DNA of 64,000 nucleotides from Streptomyces sp. NBC_00154. GTDB lineage: Bacteria > Actinomycetota > Actinomycetes > Streptomycetales > Streptomycetaceae. The DNA lies in the NCBI RefSeq assembly GCF_026342835.1, contig NZ_JAPEMI010000001.1, forward strand, positions 3,168,501 to 3,232,500, read 5' to 3'. The notes under the pieces are model-generated. The model was not told the DNA's origin. It saw only the letters and a program-made list of their open reading frames with translations, and did not search any database. Shown here piece after piece: positions 9,512 through 18,001 of the stretch; positions within the stretch are counted from its first letter, which is position 1; every line of letters begins with the position of its first letter. The translations under genes and the position numbers were made by a program.

Positions 9512-10117
9512 TCAGCCCGCGTCGTCGAAGGCGTCGGCGAGGTCCAGCCCGTCGAGCCCCGGCAGATGCCCGTTCCCGTGGCCGTGCCCCCGGCCCTCGC
9601 TGACCAGCACCCACACGGTGACCTCGCCGGACGAGCTGTCGCGTACGCCCCACTCCTCGGCGAGCGCGCTGATGATGTTGAGCCCGCGGCCACCGCGGGC
9701 CGTCACGGACGGTGTGGCAGGAATCGGTCGGGTCGGACCGCCTCCGTCCGTCACTTCGACGGTCAGCCCACCTGTTCTGTCGACGTGCCAGGCGGCACGT
9801 ACGTCGCCGTCACCCACATCTGTGTGTCGGCCCAGCGGCCTGCCGTGTCGGCAGGCATTGCTGAGAAGTTCGGAAAGGATCAATACAGCATCGTCGACGA
9901 CCGAATCCGACACCCCGTAGCTGCGCAATTGCTCGCGCATCCGGTGCCGCGCCTGCCCCACGCCCGCAGGGCCATGGGGTACGGCCATGCTCGACGACGT
10001 GGGCACTTCCTGTGCCACCACCAACGCCACCCCCGAGACCTCCTTTGCCCCACGCCACGGAGTGGATGCCCTCCTGGACTGGACCGGAAACCGGCCAATG
10101 GCCCGCCAGTGACGCAT
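9512..10117 (-). CDS. stand-alone HATPase regulatory protein (anti-sigma type)
   Basis: 201 residues with the HATPase_c_2 motifs LSELLSNACRHGRPLG (N-box), VTDGGGP (G1) and ARGGRGLNIISALAEEWG (G2). It probably phosphorylates or sequesters a partner in a sigma-factor switching network. The N-terminal 43 residues (MRHWRAIGRFPVQS onward) are in frame and look coding. Starts at the later GTG (VALVVAQE) or ATG (MAVPHGP) are alternatives. The C-terminal tail is rich in Gly-His and Asp. It is followed by the GDPD gene on the same strand upstream. Confidence 0.82.
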   Translation of the reverse strand: MRHWRAIGRFPVQSRRASTPWRGAKEVSGVALVVAQEVPTSSSMAVPHGPAGVGQARHRMREQLRSYGVSDSVVDDAVLILSELLSNACRHGRPLGRHTDVGDGDVRAAWHVDRTGGLTVEVTDGGGPTRPIPATPSVTARGGRGLNIISALAEEWGVRDSSSGEVTVWVLVSEGRGHGHGNGHLPGLDGLDLADAFDDAG

Positions 10118-10170
10118 TCGTAACGATCGAATACAGGCTGAATGCGCCGGTGTACACCCTGTAACTGATG

Positions 10171-10998
10171 TTAAAAGCGACCCAGTTGGGACAGGACCTG
10201 TTTTGGGCGGTTTGTGATGATTGCCTCGACGCCAAGGCGGGCGCAGAGCTCCACGTCCTCGGGTTCATTGACCGTCCAGACGTGCACGCGGTGGCCGGCG
10301 CGGTGCAGCCGCTCGATGTAGCCCGGGTGACTGCGTACGATCCGCAGCCCCGGACCGGCGATCCGGGCACCGGCCGGCAGCCGCCCGTCGCGCAGCCGCG
10401 GCGAGACGAACTGCATCAGATAAACGGTGGGCAGGGTGGGCGAGGCTGCCTGAATGCGGTGCAGGGAGCGTGCCGAGAAGCTCATGATCCGGACCGGCGA
10501 GGGGCCCTCGTCCGGCGGAGTGTCGAGCTCGAAGCGCTTCAGCAGATGCAGCAGCCGTTCCTCCACCTGGCCCGCCCAGCGAGTGGGGTGTTTGGTCTCG
10601 ATGGCCAGCTGGAGGGGGCGACCGGCAGCACGCGTCTCGACGACCAGCTCGAGCAGTCGCTCCAGAGTGAGTACGGAGGTGAGCTCGCCCGGCACCGGAT
10701 CCCAGTCCGGGGACTCCTCGCGGTCCTTCCAGGAGCCGAAGTCGAGGGCGGCGAGTTCGGCGAGTTCCAGGGCGGAGACGGCGCCGCGGCCGTTGGACGT
10801 ACGGTTCACCCGGCGGTCGTGCACGCAGACGAGGTGGCCGTCGGAGGTGAGCCGTACATCGCACTCCAGCGCGTCCGCGCCGTCCTCGATGGCCTTCCGG
10901 TAGGCGGCCAGGGTGTGCTCGGGAGCGTCGTCGGACGCCCCGCGGTGTGCGATGACCTGGATGGGATGCTGCATGGTGTGCTGCCGTGCGTGGGTCAC
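10171..10998 (-). CDS. glycerophosphodiester phosphodiesterase
   Basis: 275 residues with a GTG start (VTHARQHTMQHPIQV); an ATG eight codons later (10974) is the alternative. GDPD landmarks are all present: HRGASDDAPEHTLAAY, the metal-binding ALECDVRLTSDG, the catalytic VCVHD and HVWTVNEPEDVE near the C-terminus. It hydrolyses glycerophosphodiesters to glycerol-3-phosphate and an alcohol. There is no signal peptide, so it is cytosolic. Divergent from the HtrA gene across a 198-nt promoter region. A much longer open frame running through the HtrA gene is antisense shadow. Confidence 0.9.
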   Translation of the reverse strand: MTHARQHTMQHPIQVIAHRGASDDAPEHTLAAYRKAIEDGADALECDVRLTSDGHLVCVHDRRVNRTSNGRGAVSALELAELAALDFGSWKDREESPDWDPVPGELTSVLTLERLLELVVETRAAGRPLQLAIETKHPTRWAGQVEERLLHLLKRFELDTPPDEGPSPVRIMSFSARSLHRIQAASPTLPTVYLMQFVSPRLRDGRLPAGARIAGPGLRIVRSHPGYIERLHRAGHRVHVWTVNEPEDVELCARLGVEAIITNRPKQVLSQLGRF

Positions 10999-11196
10999 CG
11001 CGTCATGGTGCCACCGAGTGGCGGCGGGGATGCGTACCTTGCGGTGGGGGACCGTTTTGCCGGATATAAAGATTGGTGCACGGACGCACAGGTCCTGCTT
11101 ACAGTGGCCTGACGGGTCATGGGAAAAGCTGGCTCCGGACACGTACACAGCGGATCTCTTGCCGAAAATTGATGAGGAACCGAGGAGTAAAGAGCT

Positions 11197-12657
11197 GTGA
11201 GCACAGAGAACGAGGGCAACGAGGGCACTGCGGCTCAGGCCGTTCCGTCCGTTCCGTCCGCACCTCCCGTGCCGGCCGCTGCTCCTGAGGGCACGCCTGC
11301 GCCCCCGTCGGCGCCCGCGGGCCCGGATTCGTCGGACGCGGCGGCGACGCAGCAGTCCGGGCCGGCGATGGACTGGCCGCCGCCGCAGCCCTCCGGGCCG
11401 CAGCACGCGCCGTCCGCGCAGCCGGCCGGTGCCTGGCCGCCGCCCCCGCCTGCCGTTCCCGCGTACGCGCAGGGCGCGGGTGGTGGCGGTGGGCCCGTGT
11501 GGGGGACGGCCGGCCAGCTGCCGCCGGAGGCCCCGCGAAAGAGGCGCGGCAGCGGCCTGGTGGCCGCGGTGGCCGTCGCGGCCCTCGTGGCGGGCGGGGT
11601 CGGCGGCGCCCTCGGCTACTGGGCTGCCGACCGGAACGACAGCGGCAACTCCTCCGGTTCGACCACGGTCACGGCGTCGACCAATCCGCAGGCCCTCAAG
11701 CGCGACCCCGGCACGGTCGCGGGCGTCGCGGCCAAGGCGCTGCCCAGCGTGGTCACCATCGACGCGCAGAACGGCGACGGCGAGGGCGGCACGGGCACCG
11801 GCTTCGTGTACGACAAGGAAGGCCACATCCTCACCAACAACCACGTGGTGGCTTCCGCGGCGAACAGTGGCCAGCTCACGGCGACGTTCTCCAACGGCAA
11901 GAAGTACGACGCCGAGGTGGTCGGCCGCGCGGAGGGTTACGACGTCGCCGTACTGAAGCTCAAGAACGCGCCGTCGGGGCTCTCCCCGCTGGCCCTCGGC
12001 AACTCGGACCAGGTCGCGGTCGGCGATTCGACGATCGCGATCGGTGCGCCGTTCGGTCTGTCCAACACGGTCACGACCGGCATCATCAGCGCGAAGAACC
12101 GCCCGGTCGCCTCCGGTGACGGTTCCGGCGGCAGCAACTCCTACATGAGCGCACTGCAGACCGACGCCTCGATCAACCCGGGCAACTCCGGCGGTCCGCT
12201 GCTTGATGCGCGCGGTGCGGTCATCGGTATCAACTCGGCCATCCAGTCGACCGGCAGCAGCGGCCAGGCCCAGGCGGGATCCATCGGCCTCGGCTTCGCG
12301 ATCCCGATCAACCAGGCGGAGAACGTCGCCCAGCAGCTGATCAAGACCGGTCAGCCGGTCTACCCGGTGATCGGTGCCACGGTCACCATGGACGAGAAGA
12401 CCGGCGGCGCCGTCATCTCGGACCAGGGCTCGGGCGGCACGCCGCCCGTCAGCCCGGACGGTCCCGCCGCCAAGGCCGGTCTCAAGGCGGGCGACGTCAT
12501 CACCAAGTTCAACGAGACGGTGATCGACAGCGGCCCGACCCTGATCGGCGAGATCTGGACCCACAAGCCGGGCGACAAGGTCACGCTGACCTACAAGCGC
12601 GACGGCAAGGTGTCGACGGCCGAAGTCACCCTGGGGGAGCGCAAGGGCGACAGCTGA
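11197..12657 (+). CDS. HtrA/DegP-like membrane-anchored serine protease with PDZ domain
   Basis: 486 residues, GTG start with an AGGAG site upstream. Residues 1-110 are a disordered Pro/Ala-rich cytoplasmic tail, followed by a membrane helix at about 112-135. The trypsin-like domain carries the triad H216 (TNNHVV), D249 (YDVAVLK) and S331 (GNSGGPL). A PDZ domain covers about 395-480 (AAKAGLKAGDVITKFN). It faces the outside of the membrane and degrades or refolds misfolded exported proteins. The architecture is standard for actinobacterial HtrA. Confidence 0.94.
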   Translation: MSTENEGNEGTAAQAVPSVPSAPPVPAAAPEGTPAPPSAPAGPDSSDAAATQQSGPAMDWPPPQPSGPQHAPSAQPAGAWPPPPPAVPAYAQGAGGGGGPVWGTAGQLPPEAPRKRRGSGLVAAVAVAALVAGGVGGALGYWAADRNDSGNSSGSTTVTASTNPQALKRDPGTVAGVAAKALPSVVTIDAQNGDGEGGTGTGFVYDKEGHILTNNHVVASAANSGQLTATFSNGKKYDAEVVGRAEGYDVAVLKLKNAPSGLSPLALGNSDQVAVGDSTIAIGAPFGLSNTVTTGIISAKNRPVASGDGSGGSNSYMSALQTDASINPGNSGGPLLDARGAVIGINSAIQSTGSSGQAQAGSIGLGFAIPINQAENVAQQLIKTGQPVYPVIGATVTMDEKTGGAVISDQGSGGTPPVSPDGPAAKAGLKAGDVITKFNETVIDSGPTLIGEIWTHKPGDKVTLTYKRDGKVSTAEVTLGERKGDS

Positions 12658-12706
12658 CCGGCTAGGCTGTCCTCGCGTCAAGGCCGGTCGATGACCGATG
12701 ACGTGG

Positions 12707-12793
12707 GGTGGGTTGCCCGAGCGGCCTAAGGGAACGGTCTTGAAAACCGTCGTGGCAGCGATGTCACCGTGGGTTCAAATCCCACACCCACCG
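12707..12793 (+). tRNA. tRNA-Ser (UGA)
   Basis: 87 nt. Acceptor GGTGGGT (12707-12713) pairs with ACCCACC (12786-12792), with discriminator G. The T-arm is GTGGGTTCAAATCCCAC, a long variable arm typical of class II tRNAs is present, and anticodon TGA lies at 12741-12743. Confidence 0.96.
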
Positions 12794-12803
12794 CAACACC
12801 TGT

Positions 12804-12831
12804 GAAGGGGCGTCCGAGAGGGCGCCCCTTC
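12804..12831 (+). terminator. terminator after tRNA-Ser(UGA)
   Basis: Perfect 9-bp stem GAAGGGGCG (12804-12812) with CGCCCCTTC (12823-12831), 11 nt after the tRNA. Also positioned to serve the convergent Prim-Pol gene. Confidence 0.7.
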
Positions 12832-12875
12832 TGCGTGCGCGGCCGACGGTGTCGAGTCCGGTCGGCGGTGCGGGC

Positions 12876-13781
12876 TCAGGGGAATCGGTCGGGACGGTCG
12901 GCGTCCTCCGGGCCCATGGGGCGGCCGGAGGTGAGGCGGGCGGCTGAGGCGATGGTGGCTCGGGCCTCGCGTTCGGTGAGGCCGGTGCGGACGGCGGCGT
13001 CGGTGAGGGCGTCCGCCAGGGCTTCGCCGAAGCCGTGTTCGTACGCACGGCAAGCAGCCCAGAAGAGACGGGTGTTGCGCTGTCCTTCGTGTGCCGCGAG
13101 AACGAACTGGACCAGGCCCCGGCCGTGGTGGGGGCGGCCGGAGGGGTGGTGAGGACGTGCGGGGGGCGTGAGCAGCCGGAGGAGCGCGCGGGGGCAGGGG
13201 GCCGGGGAGAGATCGGCGGCGCCGGGAGCGAGGCGGTAGGTGCCGCGGGCGGTGACCGAGCCGGGACCGACCAGGTAGCCGCCGGTGCCGCGGATGTCGA
13301 TGCCGGGGGCGAGGCGGCTTGCGGAATTCGGTACGGATATGCCGGGCGGGCCGGTGAGCCAGATGTGGCGGCCGCCGCTGGGAGTGATCACCGTGACCGT
13401 CGGCGGGATGGTGAACAGGTGGTGCAGGGCCAGTTGCTGGAGGGCCGCCACGGAGTCCATCCGGCCGGTGGTGTCGACGTCGAGGTCGACGCCGATGAGG
13501 TGGTGCGGGGCCAGGCCGCAGGCGATTCCGTAGCCGGTGGCCCAGGGGGCGGCGGCGAAGAGGGCGCGTACGGCAGCAGGGTTCGTGGTGGCGTCGTGGA
13601 CGCCGTGTCCAGGGAGACCGCAGGCGCCCCGGCACGTGACCGGCCGGTCCTCGTCGTGGTGCGGAGAGCGCAGGGCAGGGAGCTTGGTGGCGGACAGCGG
13701 GATGACGGGGAGCCCGTGCTCGGCGGCGGAGAGCGCGTGGGCGAGGGCCAGGGTGGCGGTCTGCCGGTCGGTGATGGCCAT
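12876..13781 (-). CDS. bifunctional DNA primase/polymerase (Prim-Pol) domain protein
   Basis: 301 residues from MAITDRQ. The Prim-Pol domain covers about residues 15-190. A Cys/His cluster reads CRGACGLPGHGVHD, the catalytic motif GVDLDVD contains D99 and D101, and the following SGGRHIW is the usual nucleotide-binding strand. The C-terminal 70 residues form a small helical domain (RLFWAACRAYEHGFGEALAD). Such proteins replicate integrative elements, but no helicase, Xis or Int accompanies this one. It points toward the 3' end of tRNA-Ser(UGA), so it may be a domesticated relic of an old tRNA-inserted element; that is inference. Confidence 0.85.
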   Translation of the reverse strand: MAITDRQTATLALAHALSAAEHGLPVIPLSATKLPALRSPHHDEDRPVTCRGACGLPGHGVHDATTNPAAVRALFAAAPWATGYGIACGLAPHHLIGVDLDVDTTGRMDSVAALQQLALHHLFTIPPTVTVITPSGGRHIWLTGPPGISVPNSASRLAPGIDIRGTGGYLVGPGSVTARGTYRLAPGAADLSPAPCPRALLRLLTPPARPHHPSGRPHHGRGLVQFVLAAHEGQRNTRLFWAACRAYEHGFGEALADALTDAAVRTGLTEREARATIASAARLTSGRPMGPEDADRPDRFP

Positions 13782-14173
13782 AGCTCTATGTTCGTACAAC
13801 TGTTCGAATAAAGGAAGGGGTGGCGGGGGTGAGCGGCGGGCGACGGTGGAGGGTGGGGCCGGATCGGTTGCTGTGGATCGGACGAGTGGATCGGGCGGGG
13901 TGGAAGGGCGGGAAATGTGCCGAAACGCTTTTCCTCCTGGGTGCGCGGGATTGCGTGGTGTCGGGGGTGTGTGCCGGGGGTGTGAGCTGGGGCTTCGGGG
14001 CGGGCAGGAGGTTTATCGGGTGTTCCTCATGCTTGCGGGGGAATCGGTGGACCTGGGTGGTTCGCCGGGGATTCGGTGGGCAGCTTTGGTCTCGCGACGT
14101 CGTGACCAAGAGCGAGGCGGTCGGCCAACTGCCTCGAAAACAGCCGCACTTTCGGTTCCTGGAGGAAATTGAC
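13782..14173. other. gene-free interval with strand-skewed G-rich sequence
   Basis: About 390 nt between divergent genes. The plus strand is unusually rich in G and T. A reading frame stays open from 13820 into the small secreted protein, but it lacks a ribosome site and codon bias before 14174. The region should hold the promoter for the small secreted protein and the divergent Prim-Pol promoter. Confidence 0.5.
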
Positions 14174-14485
14174 ATGGCAAGCATCCGTACCGCACGCGCC
14201 CTCGCCGCTGTTGCCGCACTGCCCCTCGCCGTCGCGCTATTCGGCGGCGTTGCCCAGGCCGACAACGGCTCGTTCGCGAACGACGGGTCGAACGCGGGTG
14301 TTGCGACGATCGGCGGCAGTGGAGTCGGCAGGAACAACTCCGGCAACTCGTCGACGTCGCAGCAGCAGGCCACCGGTTCCGGGGCATCGAACCAGAGCAA
14401 CTCGGCTCAGGTGAACCGCTCGGCGTTCGCCGCGATCTACCAGTCCAATAGGAATGTCACGGTGAACTTCACGAAACTCTGGTGA
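14174..14485 (+). CDS. small secreted Asn/Ser-rich protein
   Basis: 103 residues with a strong GGAGGAAATT ribosome site. The signal peptide (MASIRTARALAAVAAL onward) has a predicted cut after VAQA at about residue 31. The mature part is about 70 residues, rich in Asn, Ser, Gln and Gly, with no Cys. Its end, QSNSAQVNRSAFAAIYQSN then RNVTVNF, loosely recalls amyloid-forming curlin repeats (Gln-x-x-Asn spacing). It is not a chaplin (no paired Cys) and not a typical rodlin. Function unknown; surface or spore-envelope localisation is a guess. Confidence 0.75.
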   Translation: MASIRTARALAAVAALPLAVALFGGVAQADNGSFANDGSNAGVATIGGSGVGRNNSGNSSTSQQQATGSGASNQSNSAQVNRSAFAAIYQSNRNVTVNFTKLW

Positions 14486-14536
14486 GCCGGGGTCCACCAT
14501 GGGCCGGTCGGGGGGCCGGCGCGGGGTGGGGTGAAC

Positions 14537-14580
14537 AACGGCCTGCGTGAAGGCGCTTCTGCGTCTTCACGCAGGCCGTT
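14537..14580. terminator. 16-bp stem terminator
   Basis: Perfect inverted repeat AACGGCCTGCGTGAAG (14537-14552) and CTTCACGCAGGCCGTT (14565-14580) with a 12-nt loop. It ends the small secreted protein transcript. It overlaps the 5' part of a longer open frame for the next gene, which is one reason to place that gene's start downstream at 14693. Confidence 0.85.
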
Positions 14581-14635
14581 CGCGTTTCCCGCGCAGGCAC
14601 GTTCGGGCGTCGCCGACCTTGACAGCGGCCACGAA

Positions 14636-14652
14636 TCTGACGGACAGTCAGA
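14636..14652. promoter_or_regulatory. palindromic operator upstream of the igr-like operon
   Basis: Inverted repeat TCTGAC (14636-14641), 5-nt spacer GGACA, GTCAGA (14647-14652), 40 nt before the first operon gene. The size and half-sites fit a TetR-family operator. No TetR gene is adjacent, so the regulator must be elsewhere. Confidence 0.65.
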
Positions 14653-14692
14653 AACCCTGATCCGTACGCCCGCGTCCGGAAGGCCCGCCGCC

Positions 14693-15895
14693 GTGCACCT
14701 CGCCCCGACGGAGCGTCAGCAGCAGCTGCGCGCCGAGCTCCGCACCTATTTCCGCGATGTGATCACCGGGCCTGACGCGGCCTCCGGGACGGATGCGACG
14801 TCCGGGATGCGGGCAGGACATGCCGATGATCCGGTCGAACAACGCCGGCTGCTGCGTCGGATCGGCGCCGACGGGATGCTCGGACTGGGCTGGCCCGTGG
14901 AGTACGGAGGTCAGGGCCGCGGTCCCGACGAGCAGTTCGTCTTCTTCGACGAGGCGTACCGGGCGGGTGCGCCCGTGTCCATGGTCACGCTCAACACTGT
15001 CGGCCCGACCCTGATGAAGTACGGGACCGAGGCGCAGAAGGCGTACTTCCTGCCGCGGATCCTCAACGGCGACCTCGTCTTCGCGATCGGCTACAGCGAG
15101 CCGGAGGCCGGCACGGACCTGGCGGCCTTGCGCACCAGGGCGGTGCGGGACAGCGACGCCTGGGTGATCGACGGACAGAAGATCTTCACCAGCAATGCGC
15201 AGAACGCGGACTGGATCTGGCTCGCCTGCCGCACGGATCCGGATGCGGCCAAGCACAAGGGCATCTCGATCATCCTGGTCCCGACGAACGCCCCCGGGTT
15301 CGCCTGGACCCCCATCGAGACCGTAGGTGGTCTGACCACGACGGCCACCTATTACGACGGGATACGGGTACCCGCCACGAATCTGGTCGGCGAGGAGAAC
15401 GGCGGCTGGGGGCTGATCACCAACCAGCTGAACCATGAGCGGGTGGCGCTCGCCGCGATCGGGATGCAGGCGGAGGAGTTCTACGAGGCGGTGCTCGCCC
15501 ACGCCCGTACCCCCGATCCGGTGAGTGGGCGGCGCCCGGTTGACGAGCCGTGGGTGCGGTCCCGGCTCGCTGAGGCCTATGCCCGGCTGGCGGCAACGCG
15601 CCTGCTCAACTGGCGTTTGGTGGGGGATGTGGGGGCGGGCTCGCTGGCCCCCGGCGAGGCGAGCGGCGTGAAATTCATGGGAACCGAATCGGCCGTCGAG
15701 GTGTATCGAATGTGCCAGGAAATCACGGGCGAGGCCGGAATGGTCCGCGGTGGTTCGCTCGGCTCCTTCGGGGACGGGGAGCTGGAGCGGATGAACAGGG
15801 CGGCGCAGATCAACACCTTCGGGGGCGGGGTGAGCGAGGTGCAGCGGGAGATCGTTGCGACGATGCGGCTCGGCATGAAGAGGGGGAAGCGGTGA
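14693..15895 (+). CDS. chsE2: acyl-CoA dehydrogenase, ChsE2/FadE29-like
   Basis: 400 residues, GTG start with GGAAGG 9 nt upstream. Full-length acyl-CoA dehydrogenase: N-terminal helices, a substrate-binding segment (FAIGYSEPEAGTDLAALRT), a beta-domain and a C-terminal FAD-binding helix ending INTFGGGVSEVQREIVA. The sequence tracks closely with mycobacterial FadE29, the ChsE2 subunit of the heterotetramer that dehydrogenates the propionyl-CoA side chain of steroid C22 intermediates. First gene of a five-gene operon; its stop overlaps the next start by 4 nt. Steroid specificity is inferred from family and gene order. Confidence 0.87.
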   Translation: MHLAPTERQQQLRAELRTYFRDVITGPDAASGTDATSGMRAGHADDPVEQRRLLRRIGADGMLGLGWPVEYGGQGRGPDEQFVFFDEAYRAGAPVSMVTLNTVGPTLMKYGTEAQKAYFLPRILNGDLVFAIGYSEPEAGTDLAALRTRAVRDSDAWVIDGQKIFTSNAQNADWIWLACRTDPDAAKHKGISIILVPTNAPGFAWTPIETVGGLTTTATYYDGIRVPATNLVGEENGGWGLITNQLNHERVALAAIGMQAEEFYEAVLAHARTPDPVSGRRPVDEPWVRSRLAEAYARLAATRLLNWRLVGDVGAGSLAPGEASGVKFMGTESAVEVYRMCQEITGEAGMVRGGSLGSFGDGELERMNRAAQINTFGGGVSEVQREIVATMRLGMKRGKR

Positions 15896-16911
15896 CGGAC
15901 GCGCGATACGAGCAGGGCGGGCAGGGCGGCCGGAGCCCGCAGGGCGACCGCGGCGGGCAGGGAGGGGCGGACGAGTTGTACGAACGGCTCAAGGCGTACG
16001 AGGGGCGGGCGGCCGCCACCGCCGGCGTCGGCAAGGACCTGGTCAACGAGCCGATGATCAGGCACTGGTGCGAGGCCGTGGGAGACACGAACCCGGCATA
16101 TGCGGGGCCCGGGGCGATTGCTCCGCCCACCATGCTGCAGGCGTGGACGATGAGCGGCCTGTCGGGGCACTCGGACCGTTCCGGGGCGTACGACGAGCTG
16201 TTCGCCCTCCTCGACGGCGCCGGGTACACATCGGTGGTCGCGACCGACTGCGAGCAGGAGCATCTGCGGCCGCTGCGTCCCGGGGACCGCATCACCTTCG
16301 ACGCGGTGATCGAGTCGGTGTCGGAGCGGAAGACGACCAGGCTGGGGACGGGCTACTTCGTCACGACGCGGATGGATGTCCGAGCAGCCGGGGAGCCGGC
16401 CGGGACGCACCGCTTCCGGATCCTCAAGTACACGCCCGCAGCGTTGAGGCGAGGGGCGAGGCCGGGAGGGCCGGCGGGGGTGAAGGAAGGCGGCCGGAGT
16501 CTGCGGCCGAGGCCGGTGATCAATCGGGACAACGCCGGGTTCTGGCAGGGCGTCGCCGAACACAAATTACTCATCCAGCGGTGCGGGGAGTGCGAGACCC
16601 TGCGCTTCCCCTGGCTGCCCGGGTGCAATGAGTGCGGTTGTCAGGACTGGGACACGGTCGAGGCGAGTGGCGAGGGCGCCGTCTTCAGTTATGTAGTGAT
16701 GCATCACCCGCCCTTCCCCGCCTTCGGCGCCTCCGACGATGCCGGGCCGTACGCGGTGGCGCTGATAGAGCTGGCGGAGGGCGTACGGATGGTCAGCAAT
16801 GTGGTCGGTGTGCCGTACGACAAGGTGCGGACCGGGATGCCGGTCAGGCTCGAATTCCTGCGCACGGACCCAGAGTTGGAGTTGCCGGTCTTCCGGGGGA
16901 GCGAGGGTTGA
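15892..16911 (+). CDS. chsH2: MaoC-DUF35 fusion, ChsH2-like hydratase/aldolase-partner subunit
   Basis: 339 residues, GTG start inside the upstream stop (GTGA). A Gly/Gln-rich N-terminal tail precedes a hot-dog (MaoC) domain at about residues 25-180. The usual hydratase His is absent: the motif reads GDTNPAY, as expected when the partner ChsH1 supplies catalysis. The C-terminal DUF35 domain has a zinc ribbon CGEC...CNEC at about 228-246 followed by an OB fold. In Mycobacterium, ChsH1-ChsH2 hydrates the steroid enoyl-CoA, and the DUF35 part docks with Ltp2 for retro-aldol cleavage. The same fusion and neighbours here support the same job. Confidence 0.88.
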   Translation: MTDARYEQGGQGGRSPQGDRGGQGGADELYERLKAYEGRAAATAGVGKDLVNEPMIRHWCEAVGDTNPAYAGPGAIAPPTMLQAWTMSGLSGHSDRSGAYDELFALLDGAGYTSVVATDCEQEHLRPLRPGDRITFDAVIESVSERKTTRLGTGYFVTTRMDVRAAGEPAGTHRFRILKYTPAALRRGARPGGPAGVKEGGRSLRPRPVINRDNAGFWQGVAEHKLLIQRCGECETLRFPWLPGCNECGCQDWDTVEASGEGAVFSYVVMHHPPFPAFGASDDAGPYAVALIELAEGVRMVSNVVGVPYDKVRTGMPVRLEFLRTDPELELPVFRGSEG

Positions 16912-16912
16912 C

Positions 16913-18001
16913 ATGGACTTCACGCCCACGGAGGAGCAGGCCGCGGCGCAGGGTCTCGCCGCGCAGATCTTCGGAGATCTGGCCACGCACGAGCGGCTGG
17001 CCGCCGCCGGGACGGGGACGGACAGCGAGCTGTGGAAGGAGCTGTGCGCGGCCGGGCTGACCGCCGCCGTCGAGGAGATCGGGCTGCTGGGCCTGGTGCT
17101 GCTGCTGGAGGAGCAGGGGAGAACGACTGCGCAGGTGCCCTTCGCCGTGACATGTGCGTACGGGCTGCTCGCCATTGCCGAGCACGGTACGGACGAACAG
17201 CGGGAGCGACTGCTTCCGCCGCTGCGGGACGGCACTGCTGTCGCCACCGGCGCGTTCCCGGCACGTGATGGTCTACGGGCCGACGGGGAAGGGCGGTTGA
17301 GCGGCAGCGTGCCCTATGTGCCGTGGCTGAGGGACGCCACTCTGGTGCTCGTGGCGGACGCGGACCGGGTGCTGTGGATCGTACGGACCGCCGACCCGGG
17401 TGTGGCGGTGTCGCCCGTGGAGACGACGGCTCCATGGTCGGCGGCCCGGCTCGCACTGGACCGGGCGCCCGGCGAGCGGCTCGGTGGACCAGCAGGTCGG
17501 ACGGGGACGGGCACGAGCACGGGGACTGACAGCGCAACCGGGACGGCGGCGTATGGAGCTGTGCTGGCCGCGAGCCGTACGGCGTTTGCGGGGTTGCAGG
17601 AGGGGGTGTGCGCCGGGTCGCTGGCCCGGGCGGTCGCCCACACCACCACCAGGGAGCAGTTCGGGCGCCCGCTCTCCACCAACCAGGGGGTGCTGCTGCG
17701 GGCCGCTGATGCCCATATGGACACCGAGGCGATACGGGTCACCGCGTACGAGGCGGCGTGGCGCCACGACAAGGGGCTGCCGTTCGCGGCCCAGGCACTG
17801 ACCGCGGCCTGGTGGGCGTCGGAGGCGGGCAAGAGGGTCGTGCATGCCGGACAGCATCTGCACGGTGGGACGGGAGCCGACCTCGACCACCCCGTGCACC
17901 GGCACTTCCTCTGGGGCCGCCAGCTCGACGCCTATCTGGGATGCGGCAGCGAAGTGCTGGAGGAGTTGGGTCAGTTGCTGGTGGAGGAGGATTCGCAATG
18001 A
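16913..18001 (+). CDS. chsE1: acyl-CoA dehydrogenase, ChsE1/FadE28-like
   Basis: 362 residues starting MDFTPTEEQAAAQ, one base after the upstream stop. Divergent short acyl-CoA dehydrogenase matching FadE28: a compact N-terminal domain, a central Thr/Gly-rich insert (about residues 195-210) and a C-terminal part with TTREQFGRPLSTNQGVLLR and VHAGQHLHGGTGADLDHP. In the known system it pairs with ChsE2 to form one FAD site per heterodimer. A 4-nt overlap with the next gene suggests coupled translation. Confidence 0.86.
   Translation: MDFTPTEEQAAAQGLAAQIFGDLATHERLAAAGTGTDSELWKELCAAGLTAAVEEIGLLGLVLLLEEQGRTTAQVPFAVTCAYGLLAIAEHGTDEQRERLLPPLRDGTAVATGAFPARDGLRADGEGRLSGSVPYVPWLRDATLVLVADADRVLWIVRTADPGVAVSPVETTAPWSAARLALDRAPGERLGGPAGRTGTGTSTGTDSATGTAAYGAVLAASRTAFAGLQEGVCAGSLARAVAHTTTREQFGRPLSTNQGVLLRAADAHMDTEAIRVTAYEAAWRHDKGLPFAAQALTAAWWASEAGKRVVHAGQHLHGGTGADLDHPVHRHFLWGRQLDAYLGCGSEVLEELGQLLVEEDSQ

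Noticed and set aside
10171..12681. 836-codon minus-strand frame joining GDPD with sequence opposite htrA
   Set aside because: Only the last 275 codons have family motifs. The rest is the complement of the HtrA gene and contains no recognisable protein.
12707..12793. attachment site of a second present-day element at tRNA-Ser(UGA)
   Set aside because: No integrase, excisionase or duplicated tRNA 3' end is visible nearby; only the adjacent Prim-Pol gene hints at a relic.
13820..14173. N-terminal extension of the small secreted protein
   Set aside because: The frame is open, but the ribosome site and signal peptide both begin at 14174, and the upstream translation is Gly/Arg/Trp noise.
14531..14692. 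earlier start for the ChsE2-like dehydrogenase
   Set aside because: The extension would be translated through a 16-bp terminator hairpin and an operator palindrome; family proteins begin near HLAPTERQQ.
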